Origin: JAGVPT01 sp963717445
GTDB lineage: Bacteria; Bacteroidota; Ignavibacteria; UBA10030; UBA8401
Length of the DNA stretch: 64,000 bases
Direction of reading: 5' to 3'
Assembly (NCBI GenBank): GCA_963717445.1
Contig: OY970334.1
Coordinates: 4,154,001-4,218,000 of the forward strand
Made by a program: the position numbers and the translations under genes. Each line of letters starts with the position of its first letter. The first letter of the stretch is position 1. The notes below the pieces were generated by a model. The model was not told where the DNA came from. It saw only the letters and a list, made by a program, of their open reading frames with translations, and ran no database searches. Below, piece after piece: positions 34,126 to 42,520 of the stretch.

Positions 34126-34195
34126 TCTCGCCAAGCCGCGAAGGCGCAAAGTTTTTGTTTTAGATTCAATTTGCGACTTCGCGTCTTTAAGCGAT
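34126..34195. repeat. GCAAAG-hairpin repeat, copy 3
   Basis: tctcgccaagccgcgaaggc then gcaaag pairs imperfectly with tttgcgacttcgcgtctttaagcga. It lies between sufC and sufD, inside the operon. The ATG at 34194 at its edge is part of the repeat and not the sufD start. Confidence 0.65.
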
Positions 34196-34238
34196 GCGCA
34201 GTTGCCGGATTATTCAGAAGTCTCAAATCATAAGAAAA

Positions 34239-35615
34239 ATGCAATCATCTCAAGAGATAGAAAAATACCTCACGGATTTTCACGCGTTTGAAAACAACGG
34301 TGCTTCTCATGATCCGTCGTGGCTTAAAAGTGTTCGCCTCTCAGGTATTGGGAAATTTTCTGAGTTGGGATTTCCCACGGTCAAGCAGGAAGATTGGAGA
34401 TTCACCAATATTCTTCCGTTGACGAAGTTCTCTTTTCAACATGCATCGAAAATTCATCTCCCGAAGGTTAGTCATTCGGACATCAAAAAACACATTATTC
34501 AGGAAAGCTCAAAAAGCGTTCTTGTTTTCATCAACGGTCATTATAGCAAAGATTTCTCCAATGTCTCCGCCCTTCCAAAAGAAATTGTTGCAGGAAGTTT
34601 AGCGGAATCTGTCCAGGTGCACGGGGATCTCATCCGCGGGTATCTTGGAAAACATCTTCCGCTTCAAAGACATCCTTTCGCAGCATTGAATACGGCTTTT
34701 ATCCACGATGGCGCTTTCGTTTATGTGCCCGAAGAAAGTAACGCGGCGTCGCCGATACAATTGCTTTTTGTTTCTCTTCCTCAAAGAGATAGCCTGGTTG
34801 CTTCATATCCGCGAAACCTCGTTATCGCCGAAAAGAAGTCGGCGGCCACTATCGTTGAACGTTACGTTCCTCTCTCTGAAGAAATTTATTTTACAAATGC
34901 AGTATCCGAAATTTTTATTGAAAATGAATCGGCAGTCGATTACATAAAAATTCAAAGCGAAAGTGAGAAAGCATTTCACATCGGCACGATGCAGGCTGAG
35001 CAGGGAAGTCAGAGCAGATTTACCGCTTTCAGCCTTGCCCTTGGTGGAGCGATTGCGCGCAACGACATCAATATTAATGTCAACGGCGAGCAATGCGAAA
35101 CAATGCTCGACGGCCTCTACCTTCCGGCAAACGATCAACTGGTCGACCATCACACATTCATCGACCACACGCAGCCCAATTGCTCGAGCCGCGAAATTTT
35201 CAAGGGAATCATCACCGGCAGCTCCCGTTCCGTCTTCAACGGAAAAATTTTTGTGAGAAAGGAAGCGCAAAAGACAGATTCGAAACAGACCAACAAGAAT
35301 TTGCTTCTTTCGGACAAAGCGACCGTCGATACAAAACCGCAGCTTGAGATTTTTGCAGACGATGTGAAATGCACGCACGGGGCGACGGTCGGAGGGCTGG
35401 ATGATGCATCCCTCTTTTATGTGAAGAGCCGGGGCATCAGCGAGGAAGCGGGGAGGGCGCTGTTGACGGTCGGCTTTGCAAGCGAAGTAACGAATTACAT
35501 CAACAATGAAGCGCTTCGCAAACATGTCGATTCGCTCGTCATTGAACGGCTCCAGGAAAAGATTGTAAAAACGGCATTGCCGGAAATTGTTCATTCCGAA
35601 ACAAAAACATTATGA
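34239..35615 (+). CDS. sufD: Fe-S assembly subunit SufD
   Basis: A 458-residue SufD, the partner of SufB. Marks: LGFPTVKQEDWRFTNI, FVYVPEESNAASPIQLLFVS, VVERYVPLSEEIYFTN (approximate), HHTFIDHTQPNCSSREIFKGI, FNGKIFVRKEAQKTDSKQTN and CTHGATVGGLDDASLFYVKSRGI. The frame is open to 34194, but those first residues are translated repeat; the ATG at 34239 gives a normal N-terminus. Overlaps sufS by 4 bp. Confidence 0.95.
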   Translation: MQSSQEIEKYLTDFHAFENNGASHDPSWLKSVRLSGIGKFSELGFPTVKQEDWRFTNILPLTKFSFQHASKIHLPKVSHSDIKKHIIQESSKSVLVFINGHYSKDFSNVSALPKEIVAGSLAESVQVHGDLIRGYLGKHLPLQRHPFAALNTAFIHDGAFVYVPEESNAASPIQLLFVSLPQRDSLVASYPRNLVIAEKKSAATIVERYVPLSEEIYFTNAVSEIFIENESAVDYIKIQSESEKAFHIGTMQAEQGSQSRFTAFSLALGGAIARNDININVNGEQCETMLDGLYLPANDQLVDHHTFIDHTQPNCSSREIFKGIITGSSRSVFNGKIFVRKEAQKTDSKQTNKNLLLSDKATVDTKPQLEIFADDVKCTHGATVGGLDDASLFYVKSRGISEEAGRALLTVGFASEVTNYINNEALRKHVDSLVIERLQEKIVKTALPEIVHSETKTL

Positions 35616-36886
35616 AACCTGCGACAGAAACTATTGTAAAAGATGCCGGCCACAACAATGGAGTAACGTTTGACGTAGTACGTGTCCGGGAAGATTTTCC
35701 GATACTCACTCAAAGAGTTCACGGTAAACCGCTTGTCTATCTCGACAACGCTGCGACAAGCCAGAAGCCGCAGGTTGTCATCGATGCATTGGCAAAATAT
35801 TATTCGTCGCAGAATGCAAATATTCATCGCGGAGTTCATACACTGAGCGAGCTTGCAACGTACGAATACGAGAAGGCGCGCGGCAAAGTGAAGCTTTTTT
35901 TGAACGCTGCCGAATCGCGCGAAATTATATTTGTACGCGGCACGACCGAAGGCATCAACCTTGTCGCCCAGACCTACGGAAGAAAATTCATCAAAGCGGG
36001 AGACGAGATCATTATCTCGGCGATGGAGCATCATTCGAACATTGTTCCGTGGCAGTTGCTGTGCGAGCAAACCGGCGCAGTGCTCCGTGTGATTCCTATG
36101 AATGACGAAGGGGAGTTGTTGATCGATGAATACGAAAAGATGCTAAGTACGAGGACGAAGTTCGTCTCTGTTGTGTATCTGTCAAACTCACTCGGGACGG
36201 TCAATCCGGTCAGACACATTATCAAGCGTGCACACGAGTTTGGCATCCCGGTGCTTCTTGACGGCGCCCAGTCGACGTTGCATCTCGCCATTGATGTGCA
36301 GGAACTCGATTGTGACTTCTACGCTTTTTCCGGACACAAAATATGCGGACCGACCGGCATCGGCGTATTGTACGGGAAAACGAATCTGCTGGAGTCGATG
36401 CCGCCGTATCAAGGGGGAGGAGACATGATCAGCTCGGTGACGTTTGAGAAGACAACATACAATGCGCTTCCGTATAAGTTCGAAGCCGGCACGCCGAACA
36501 TTGCCGATACCATCGCATTCGGCGATGCTATCGATTACGTCCATGCCATAGGGCTGAAAGCTATTTCATCATACGAACACGATTTGTTGACGTATGCAAC
36601 GGAAAAGCTTTCAGCGGTTGAAGGAGTCCGTATCATTGGAACGGCAAAGGAAAAATTGAGCATCGTTTCATTTATCATGGGAAATATTCATGCACACGAT
36701 ATTGGAACTATCGTCGACCGGGAGGGCATTGCAATTCGCACGGGACATCATTGCACCCAGCCGGTGATGAAGCGATTCGGAATCCCTGCAACTGCGCGGG
36801 CCTCGTTTGCATTTTACAATACGATGGAGGAAATTGACGCTCTAGCAACCGCTCTATTGAAAGTAAAGGAGATTTTTGGATCATGA
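35612..36886 (+). CDS. sufS: Cysteine desulfurase SufS (class II)
   Basis: A 424-residue class II desulfurase. Marks: VRVREDFPILTQRVHGKPLVYLDNAATSQKP, GTTEGINLVAQTYG, SAMEHHSNIVPWQ, PLP lysine in AFSGHKICGPTGIGVLYG and the active cysteine in IRTGHHCTQPVMKRFGI. Works with SufU, whose gene overlaps it by 4 bp (ATGA). N-terminal 20 residues are a short extension. Confidence 0.97.
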   Translation: MKPATETIVKDAGHNNGVTFDVVRVREDFPILTQRVHGKPLVYLDNAATSQKPQVVIDALAKYYSSQNANIHRGVHTLSELATYEYEKARGKVKLFLNAAESREIIFVRGTTEGINLVAQTYGRKFIKAGDEIIISAMEHHSNIVPWQLLCEQTGAVLRVIPMNDEGELLIDEYEKMLSTRTKFVSVVYLSNSLGTVNPVRHIIKRAHEFGIPVLLDGAQSTLHLAIDVQELDCDFYAFSGHKICGPTGIGVLYGKTNLLESMPPYQGGGDMISSVTFEKTTYNALPYKFEAGTPNIADTIAFGDAIDYVHAIGLKAISSYEHDLLTYATEKLSAVEGVRIIGTAKEKLSIVSFIMGNIHAHDIGTIVDREGIAIRTGHHCTQPVMKRFGIPATARASFAFYNTMEEIDALATALLKVKEIFGS

Positions 36887-37356
36887 GCAGCGGTCTCAAC
36901 GAACTTTACCAGCAGTTGATTCTCGACCACAATAAAAGTCCGAGAAATTTTAGGAAGCTGGAACATGCGACGAATCATGCCGAAGGATACAATCCGTTGT
37001 GCGGCGATCATTTCACGGTGTTTGTCGAAATGGATGGCGACGTCATTAAAGATGTCAGCTTTCAAGGTTCGGGATGCGCAATTTCGAAAGCGTCTGCTTC
37101 TATGATGACGACGGCGGTGAAGGGAACAAAAAAAGAAGAAGCAGAAAAATTGTTCGAGAAATTTCACTCTGTTGTAACGCGCGATATCCATAAGGAAGTC
37201 GACGATCTTGAAGATCTTGGATGTCTCGGAGCCCTTGCCGGCGTAGCAGAATTTCCTGCACGGATCAAATGTGCAAGCCTGGCATGGCACGCGCTTCACT
37301 CGGCGTTGAATTCCAATGGGGCGGCTATTTCAACCGAAGACGCAAAACTCAATTGA
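36883..37356 (+). CDS. sufU: SufU-type sulfur acceptor/zinc protein
   Basis: A 157-residue IscU-like protein of the SufU class. Ligands seen: the cysteine in NPLCGDHFTVF, GSGCAISKASASMM and the C-terminal RIKCASLAWHAL, plus the insertion typical of SufU (KGTKKEEAEKLFEKFHSV). SufU takes sulfur from SufS by a zinc-ligand swap rather than acting as the scaffold. It overlaps sufS by 4 bp and is followed by sufT. Confidence 0.95.
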   Translation: MSSGLNELYQQLILDHNKSPRNFRKLEHATNHAEGYNPLCGDHFTVFVEMDGDVIKDVSFQGSGCAISKASASMMTTAVKGTKKEEAEKLFEKFHSVVTRDIHKEVDDLEDLGCLGALAGVAEFPARIKCASLAWHALHSALNSNGAAISTEDAKLN

Positions 37357-37375
37357 ATGAAGACGAGATACGAAG

Positions 37376-37711
37376 ATGGAAAATTCAGATTTTAACACAT
37401 TTGAATTGTTGATTGTGAAAGATCAAATTATTCAAGCCTTGAAGACCTGTTTCGACCCTGAGATACCGGTTAATATCTATGAATTGGGTTTGATTTATTC
37501 GGTCGATGTCGATACAGCAGGCGCGGTTCAAATCAAGATGACGCTTACTTCTCCAGCCTGCCCGGCAGCACAAAGTTTACCACCGGAAGTGAAACAAAAA
37601 GTTGAAGCCGTCAAGGGAGTAACATCAGCGAAGGTCGACGTTGTTTGGGAGCCACGATGGGATCCCAGCATGATGACCGAGGAAGCAAAGCTCGCGTTGA
37701 ATATGTATTGA
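37376..37711 (+). CDS. sufT: SufT/MIP18-family (DUF59) protein
   Basis: A 111-residue DUF59 protein: LKTCFDPEIPVNIYELGLIYSV, MTLTSPACPAAQSLPPEV with the conserved cysteine, and VDVVWEPRWDPSMMTEEAKLAL. SufT aids maturation of Fe-S proteins in several bacteria. Last gene of the operon, 20 bp after sufU. Confidence 0.95.
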   Translation: MENSDFNTFELLIVKDQIIQALKTCFDPEIPVNIYELGLIYSVDVDTAGAVQIKMTLTSPACPAAQSLPPEVKQKVEAVKGVTSAKVDVVWEPRWDPSMMTEEAKLALNMY

Positions 37712-37788
37712 GAAAAATATTGTAAAAAATCATTTCGATAAAATTTCATTTATTCTTTCACTTTTCCAATAAACAAGGAGAAATTACA

Positions 37789-38403
37789 ATGGCTCACACT
37801 GTACCTGCACTTCCTTACGCATTCGATGCTCTTGAACCACACATCGACGCAAAAACGATGGAGATTCATCACGACAAGCATCATGGCGCGTACGTCACAA
37901 ATTTGAACAACGCGCTGGCGAACAATCCCGAACTTCAGAATAAATCTGCTGAAGAGCTTATTAAATCACTGAACTCGCTCCCGGAAGGAATCCGAACGGC
38001 AGTTCGCAACAACGGCGGCGGTCATGTCAACCATACGATGTTCTGGCAGCAATTGAAAGCAGGAGTGAAGGAGCCGGCATCGGGAAAACTTATCACTGCG
38101 ATTAACGGCGCGTTTGGCTCCACCGCGGCATTCAAAGAGCAATTCAATAAAGCTGGACTCGGACGATTCGGCTCGGGATGGGCTTGGCTTGTTGTCGGCA
38201 AAGATAAAAAACTTGCAATAATCTCCACCGCAAATCAGGATAATCCACTGACGGACGGCGCGGCGCCGATTCTCGGCTGCGATGTGTGGGAACATGCATA
38301 TTATTTAAAGTACCAAAACCGCCGTGCGGACTATCTTACGGCGTTTTGGAATGTCGTAAATTGGTCTGACGTCGCCGATCGGTTTGATGCAGCTTCAAAG
38401 TAA
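37789..38403 (+). CDS. sodA: Superoxide dismutase (Mn-type)
   Basis: A 204-residue Mn/Fe-type SOD. Metal ligands are in MEIHHDKHHGAYV, GGGHVNHTMFW and CDVWEHAYYLKYQNRR (D and H). The GGGHVNHTMFW and NQDNPL patterns favour Mn over Fe. A strong Shine-Dalgarno (aaggag) and 77-bp gap after sufT suggest its own promoter, though read-through from the suf operon is possible. Its place next to the Fe-S locus fits an oxidative-stress theme. Confidence 0.96.
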   Translation: MAHTVPALPYAFDALEPHIDAKTMEIHHDKHHGAYVTNLNNALANNPELQNKSAEELIKSLNSLPEGIRTAVRNNGGGHVNHTMFWQQLKAGVKEPASGKLITAINGAFGSTAAFKEQFNKAGLGRFGSGWAWLVVGKDKKLAIISTANQDNPLTDGAAPILGCDVWEHAYYLKYQNRRADYLTAFWNVVNWSDVADRFDAASK

Positions 38404-38417
38404 ATGGGATAACCAGA

Positions 38418-38444
38418 GCAAGGGAGGAGGGCTTCGTCCCTTGC
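38418..38444. other. Hairpin between sodA and the LON-domain gene
   Basis: GCAAGGGA and TCCCTTGC pair around an 11-bp loop just after the sodA stop. No T-run follows, so it is not a classical terminator; it may protect the sodA message end. Confidence 0.4.
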
Positions 38445-38460
38445 ATCATATCGTGATTTT

Positions 38461-39111
38461 ATGAGTTCACATCGAAATCGAAGCCTTCCTTTGTTTCCGC
38501 TCAAAGTGGTCCTTTTCCCAGGGTCGCTTCTGCCGCTCCATATATTTGAAGAACGCTACAAGACCCTCATCAACGAGTGCATCGAGAACCATTCGGAATT
38601 TGGAATCAATTTAATAGAGGACGACAAGATCGAACCGGTCGGGTGCAGTGCAATTGTAAAGAATGTCATTAAAGAGTACGGCGACGGACAATTGGATATT
38701 GTTGTGGAAGGAAGGTCGCGATACACATTGCAGCAGCTCGTCGACAGTGATTCGCCGTACTTTGTCGGGGAAGTTACATTCTTTGATGACAGGGCAGAGA
38801 AAGTGAACTATTCCTCGCGGCGCCGAGCGATAGAATTGTATAACCGATTCATCGAGACCGCTTTTAAAGGGACGGTCATGCCTGCGAACGAAGCATCCTC
38901 CGATACTAAAATTTCGTTTCTTCTGGTGCAGAAAGCCGGACTGGAATTAAAAGAGAGGCAGAAGTTTCTTGTTCTCCAATCGGAAAATGAGCGGCTGAGC
39001 ACGCTCAACCGACATTTCGAATCCATGCTTCCTCTTCTTACATCGCGGGAAAAGTACGAGCGGTTTGTGATAAACGACGGCTATCTCGCACCGTCAAGAG
39101 ATGTTCCTTGA
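38461..39111 (+). CDS. LON-substrate-binding-domain protein
   Basis: A 216-residue protein with only the N-terminal domain of Lon: LPLFPLKVVLFPGSLLPLHIFEERYK is the family start, with VVEGRSRYTLQQLV further on. No AAA+ or protease part follows. Stand-alone LON-domain proteins (PUA-like fold) are common in bacteria but their function is unclear. It starts 57 bp after sodA. Confidence 0.9.
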   Translation: MSSHRNRSLPLFPLKVVLFPGSLLPLHIFEERYKTLINECIENHSEFGINLIEDDKIEPVGCSAIVKNVIKEYGDGQLDIVVEGRSRYTLQQLVDSDSPYFVGEVTFFDDRAEKVNYSSRRRAIELYNRFIETAFKGTVMPANEASSDTKISFLLVQKAGLELKERQKFLVLQSENERLSTLNRHFESMLPLLTSREKYERFVINDGYLAPSRDVP

Positions 39112-39144
39112 TTTCGGGTATGCATTTTTTTATTTTGCTTTAGG

Positions 39145-39324
39145 ATGGAAAAGGAACAGAAAATTACCGAAATACAGTCAATCCTAAAATCCACCGTTCA
39201 ACCCGCCGGTGCACAGCCCCATTACTGGCAATATTGCGTCAATTGCGGGACGAAACTCGACAGCCGCAAATGCAAATTGTATTGCCCAAAATGCGGATTT
39301 TATCATTCATGCAGCGAACCATAA
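39145..39324 (+). CDS. Small zinc-ribbon protein (59 residues)
   Basis: An ATG at 39145 opens a 59-codon frame: MEKEQKITEIQSILKS, then YCVNCGTKLDSRKCKLYCPKCGFYHSC. Two CxxC pairs (CVNC, CPKC) plus extra cysteines fit a treble-clef or ribbon zinc site. It lies between the LON-domain gene (34 bp) and the small basic peptide gene. Function unknown. Confidence 0.7.
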   Translation: MEKEQKITEIQSILKSTVQPAGAQPHYWQYCVNCGTKLDSRKCKLYCPKCGFYHSCSEP

Positions 39325-39351
39325 TCATTAATAGCAGGAGGAACCCTTTCA

Positions 39352-39459
39352 ATGAATAAAAAAGGACAGAGGGTCAGCAGAAAACATCGAAAGCGTCAAC
39401 GAAAGTTGAAGGCCAAGACGAAAACAATGCTTGCCCAGAAGAAAAAGCAGTCATCATAA
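39352..39459 (+). CDS. Very small basic protein, COX24/AURKAIP1-like (35 residues)
   Basis: The ATG at 39352 opens a 35-codon frame with a strong Shine-Dalgarno (caggagga) and a terminator just after the stop. The product is almost wholly basic (MNKKGQRVSRKHRKRQRKL and so on, ending KKKQSS). Its RxxRKHRKRQRKLKAK pattern resembles the small mS38/bS22-type (COX24) ribosomal proteins annotated in Bacteroidota relatives. Identification by pattern only. Confidence 0.7.
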   Translation: MNKKGQRVSRKHRKRQRKLKAKTKTMLAQKKKQSS

Positions 39460-39465
39460 TCCATG

Positions 39466-39489
39466 ACCCTCTCGCTAGAGAGGGTTTTT
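39466..39489 (+). terminator. Intrinsic terminator after the small basic gene
   Basis: accctctc-gcta-gagagggt followed by TTTT, seven nucleotides after the 35-codon gene's stop. Classical stem with a U-run. Confidence 0.85.
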
Positions 39490-39497
39490 CGTTTATG

Positions 39498-39576
39498 AGA
39501 TGTCGGACACTTTATCCAGGAAGTAGTATTACGTTGAAACTTTCAGCAATGTCAATGAACAAAGTGTCCGGCATCT
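39498..39576. repeat. 79-bp palindromic element, copy 2
   Basis: Arms agatgtcggacactttat and caaagtgtccggcatct are inverted; same length and arm sequence as 12572-12650, with a partly conserved core (gaagta, cgttgaaa-like). It sits right after a terminator and 80 bp before folP. Confidence 0.75.
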
Positions 39577-39656
39577 TTTCAAACTGTAATATCATCCGTT
39601 TATTGCTAATCATTCATCCTTTCGATATATTTTGGCGAAACAAACGCTCAACGACA

Positions 39657-40541
39657 ATGCGCCCAATAGAAACAGACATTCAGCATTTTCCGTTTGCATT
39701 TCGATGCGGCGGCAAATTTATCGACCTTGCATCGCGGACATACCTGATGGGTGTGCTGAATGTCACACCCGATTCGTTTTCTGACGGTGGAAAGTACTTC
39801 AACCGGGAGCCTGCCGTCGCACATGCGCTGCAAATGGCGGCGGATGGAGCGGATATCATCGATGTCGGCGGAGAATCGACAAGGCCCAAAGGTCCGTACG
39901 GCGAAGGCGCCGAAGAAATCAGCGCCGATGAGGAGATCCGAAGAGTCGTTCCGGTGATTGAAGAGATTTCTTCAACGTCGGACGTTCTCATATCGATCGA
40001 TACTTATAAATCCGTCGTTGCAGATGCTGCTTTGAAAGCGGGTGCCGCGATCGTGAATGATATCAGCGGACTGAACTTTGACTCCGCAATGGCTCGGGTT
40101 GTTGCTTCTCACGAGGCCGCATTGATCGTGATGCATATCAAAGGGACGCCGAAGACCATGCAACAAAATCCGGTCTATGAAAATGTTGTCGATGAAGTGA
40201 AGAAGAGCCTTTCCGAATCGGTGGAGAAAGCGCGCGAGGCCGGCATCGAGCATATTTTTATCGACCCCGGAATTGGCTTCGGCAAGAAACTCGACCATAA
40301 TCTTTCCCTTATCAAGAATTTAAATCGCTTCGCGGATTTGCACTGTCCGATTGTCATCGGCCCTTCGCGAAAGGCGTTCATCGGAATGCTGCTGAATCTT
40401 CCGGTCGATCAGCGGCTTGAAGGTACGGCCGCCGCAGTTGCAGCATCTATTTTTCGGGGAGCGAATGTTCTTCGCGTGCACGACGTCAAAGAGATGAAGC
40501 GCATTGCTGTTGTCGCTGACGCCATCGTGAGAGCTGCGTAA
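39657..40541 (+). CDS. folP: Dihydropteroate synthase
   Basis: A 294-residue folate enzyme joining pterin and p-aminobenzoate. Marks: MGVLNVTPDSFSDGGKY, ADIIDVGGESTRP, DTYKSVVADAALKAGAAIVNDISG, HIKGTPKTMQ, DPGIGFGKKLDHN and GPSRKAFIG. The frame is open to 39495, through the palindromic repeat; the ATG at 39657 is chosen because homology begins there. cdaA follows 19 bp later, and folP-cdaA is a known neighbour pair in several bacteria. Confidence 0.95.
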   Translation: MRPIETDIQHFPFAFRCGGKFIDLASRTYLMGVLNVTPDSFSDGGKYFNREPAVAHALQMAADGADIIDVGGESTRPKGPYGEGAEEISADEEIRRVVPVIEEISSTSDVLISIDTYKSVVADAALKAGAAIVNDISGLNFDSAMARVVASHEAALIVMHIKGTPKTMQQNPVYENVVDEVKKSLSESVEKAREAGIEHIFIDPGIGFGKKLDHNLSLIKNLNRFADLHCPIVIGPSRKAFIGMLLNLPVDQRLEGTAAAVAASIFRGANVLRVHDVKEMKRIAVVADAIVRAA

Positions 40542-40560
40542 AAAAACCAACGCTTATTCA

Positions 40561-41376
40561 ATGGAACTTTTCAAAATCGGCTTTATAACAGTTTCTTTAA
40601 TCGACCTGTTCGACATCGCCGTTGTATCGTTCATATTTTACCGGCTGTATATCGTTATGCGGGGGACTATCGCTGCCCAGATATTCGTCGGTTTGATGGT
40701 CATTATCGGTTTTTCGTTTCTCGCCCAAGCCATCAATTTGAAAGCGATGGGGTGGCTGTTGCGCACGCTGACCGATATCTGGGTTATCGCCTTTGTAATT
40801 TTATTCCAGCCGGAAATCCGTCGCTTGCTTTCATCGATAGCCCGCAACAGAATAGTGCGGATGTTCTTGAGAATCGATGTTGACGAATCGATAGAAGAAA
40901 TCGCCAGTGCCGCGGTCGACCTCGCAAAGAAAAAACAAGGCGCCTTGATTATCATTGTGCGGGGAACGGGCTTGAAGAGCGTGAGTGAATCGGGAATTGC
41001 ACTTCATGCGAGGGTGAGCAGAGCGCTGCTTCTGTCAATTTTTAATCCAAAGTCCCCGCTCCACGATGGCGCCGTTATTGTAAACGACCGGACCATTGAA
41101 GCGGCGAGGTGTACGTTGCCGTTGTCGGCAGCCACGAGAGTGGGAGACATCGTGCTGGGGATGCGCCATCGTGCTGCTCTCGGAATCTCGGAGCAAGCGG
41201 ACGTTATTTCTGTTATCGTATCGGAAGAGACCGGAACAATTTCCCTCGCTGAAGACGGAGTACTTATGCGAGGATTGAAATCGCAAGAACTCCGTAAAGA
41301 GCTGCGCGAACGGCTCGTTCTTTCGATGGAGCGTTCGTGGAAAAACATCTGGCATGCAGTGCAGGATGAAGTTTAG
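40561..41376 (+). CDS. cdaA: Diadenylate cyclase CdaA
   Basis: A 271-residue membrane enzyme making cyclic di-AMP. Three N-terminal hydrophobic segments (residues 10-75) precede the DAC domain with the catalytic LHDGAVIV (DGA motif) and MRHRAALG (RHR motif). c-di-AMP controls potassium and osmotic balance and cell-wall homeostasis. CdaR and GlmM, its usual partners in Firmicutes, are not next to it; folP is. Confidence 0.95.
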   Translation: MELFKIGFITVSLIDLFDIAVVSFIFYRLYIVMRGTIAAQIFVGLMVIIGFSFLAQAINLKAMGWLLRTLTDIWVIAFVILFQPEIRRLLSSIARNRIVRMFLRIDVDESIEEIASAAVDLAKKKQGALIIIVRGTGLKSVSESGIALHARVSRALLLSIFNPKSPLHDGAVIVNDRTIEAARCTLPLSAATRVGDIVLGMRHRAALGISEQADVISVIVSEETGTISLAEDGVLMRGLKSQELRKELRERLVLSMERSWKNIWHAVQDEV

Positions 41377-41430
41377 TAATTGACTAGAAGCCATCTCAAA
41401 AATGGTTTTCATGCAGAAAGCAGCCGTAAA

Positions 41431-41542
41431 TGTCATGCTGAGCGGAGCGAAGCATCCATGACATGGAGCCTAGTAGAGTCAAGGTATGTCATTGTCATGG
41501 ATTCTTCACCCCGTCTGAAAAGCGACGGGGTTCAGAATGACA
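41431..41542. repeat. TGTCAT...ATGACA dispersed palindromic repeat, copy 3
   Basis: tgtcatgctgagcggagcga then agcatcca on the left, and tggattcttcaccccg with a CCCCGTC...GACGGGG hairpin ending gaatgaca on the right. Confidence 0.7.
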
Positions 41543-41618
41543 ATGATCTGTCAGTATTCCTTCAGAAGGACATAATCAAGCGTTTTTGAGATAGCTTCTA
41601 AATAATCCTACATTTTAG

Positions 41619-41692
41619 TACCGCCAAGACGCCAAGAGTATCGTTGCTCTTTAAGCCCATCATGTATTGGCGTTCTTGGAGACTCGGCGGTA
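41619..41692. repeat. GCAAAG-hairpin repeat, copy 4
   Basis: taccgccaagacgccaagag pairs with cttggagactcggcggta; a more diverged member with GCCAAG in place of GCAAAG. Confidence 0.65.
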
Positions 41693-41738
41693 AGACACGA
41701 AATTATAATAGGGAGCGGCACTAGCTCGATGGAAACGG

Positions 41739-42410
41739 GTGTCAATGAAAAATATTGGCGTTGTTATACCGGCACTTAATGCGGCGAAGACAATCGGCGC
41801 GGTCATCGCCGGGGTTACAAAGTACATCCATAGTAAAAACATTATCATTGTTGACGACGGGTCTTCAGATGCGACTGCTTCCATTGTCTCTTCCTCCGGT
41901 GCCCGGTTGTTGACGCACACGGTGAACAGGGGAAAGGGGGCGGCGCTTCAAACCGCTTTCGATTATATGCTTGAGTCCCCGCTCGACGCTATCATCACGA
42001 TGGACGCCGACCTTCAGCATCCGCCTGATTTCATCCCCCAGTTTGCCGGCCTCTATTCGTCGGGTAAGTTTGACATCATCATCGGAAGCAGGCTTCACGA
42101 TAAGAAAGGGATGCCGTTCCATCGGGTTCTCTCCAACACGATCACAACTTTTTTAGTCAGTGCGCGCACGGCGAAAAAAATTGACGACAGCCAATCGGGT
42201 TACCGCCTCATCGACAGAAAAGTGCTGGAATCTATTCGTTTGCAGTCGAGTGGATTTGAGGCAGAGACTGAGTTTATTATTAAAGCCGCAGGGCATGGAT
42301 TTCGATTTGGCTTCGTTCCAATCGAATCGGTCTATGCCGGAGAAAAAAGTCACATGAGGCATTTCTCAACGACGGTGAACTTTGTAAAAGTGTTGTTTCA
42401 GGACTATTGA
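41739..42410 (+). CDS. Family 2 glycosyltransferase (DPM1-like)
   Basis: A 223-residue GT2 with GT-A fold: VVIPALNAAKTIGAVI, IIIVDDGSSDATASIV, MDADLQHPPDFIP (DXD motif as DAD), and GYRLIDRKVLESI. No C-terminal membrane anchors. It resembles dolichol-phosphate-mannose-synthase-type enzymes that transfer sugars to a polyprenyl phosphate. Acceptor unknown. Confidence 0.9.
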   Translation: MSMKNIGVVIPALNAAKTIGAVIAGVTKYIHSKNIIIVDDGSSDATASIVSSSGARLLTHTVNRGKGAALQTAFDYMLESPLDAIITMDADLQHPPDFIPQFAGLYSSGKFDIIIGSRLHDKKGMPFHRVLSNTITTFLVSARTAKKIDDSQSGYRLIDRKVLESIRLQSSGFEAETEFIIKAAGHGFRFGFVPIESVYAGEKSHMRHFSTTVNFVKVLFQDY

Positions 42411-42423
42411 CGCATATCATTTC

Positions 42424-42502
42424 CTTTGTGGAACTCCGTGTTGCTCTGTGTAAAAAAATGTTTCACAGAGTCACGCAGAGGATTCACAGAGTTGCACAGA
42501 GA
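42424..42502. repeat. CACAGAG hairpin repeat
   Basis: cttTGTGgaactccgtg and cacagag units pair with CACAGAGtcacgcagag and ttCACAGAGttgCACAGAG. Related in design to the GCAAAG family but with CACAGAG words. It lies in the 110-bp gap before pcm. Confidence 0.55.
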
Positions 42503-42520
42503 TAAAAACATCGGTGTTGT

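Larger units (their letters stand above)
41377..41738. other. 362-bp intergenic region with two repeats
   Basis: No gene seen. It contains TGTCAT element copy at 41431-41542 and a GCAAAG-type hairpin at 41619-41692; the rest is featureless. Confidence 0.6.

Noticed and set aside
34803..35594. A 263-codon minus-strand frame over sufD
   Set aside because: Antisense to a clear sufD; no domain visible.
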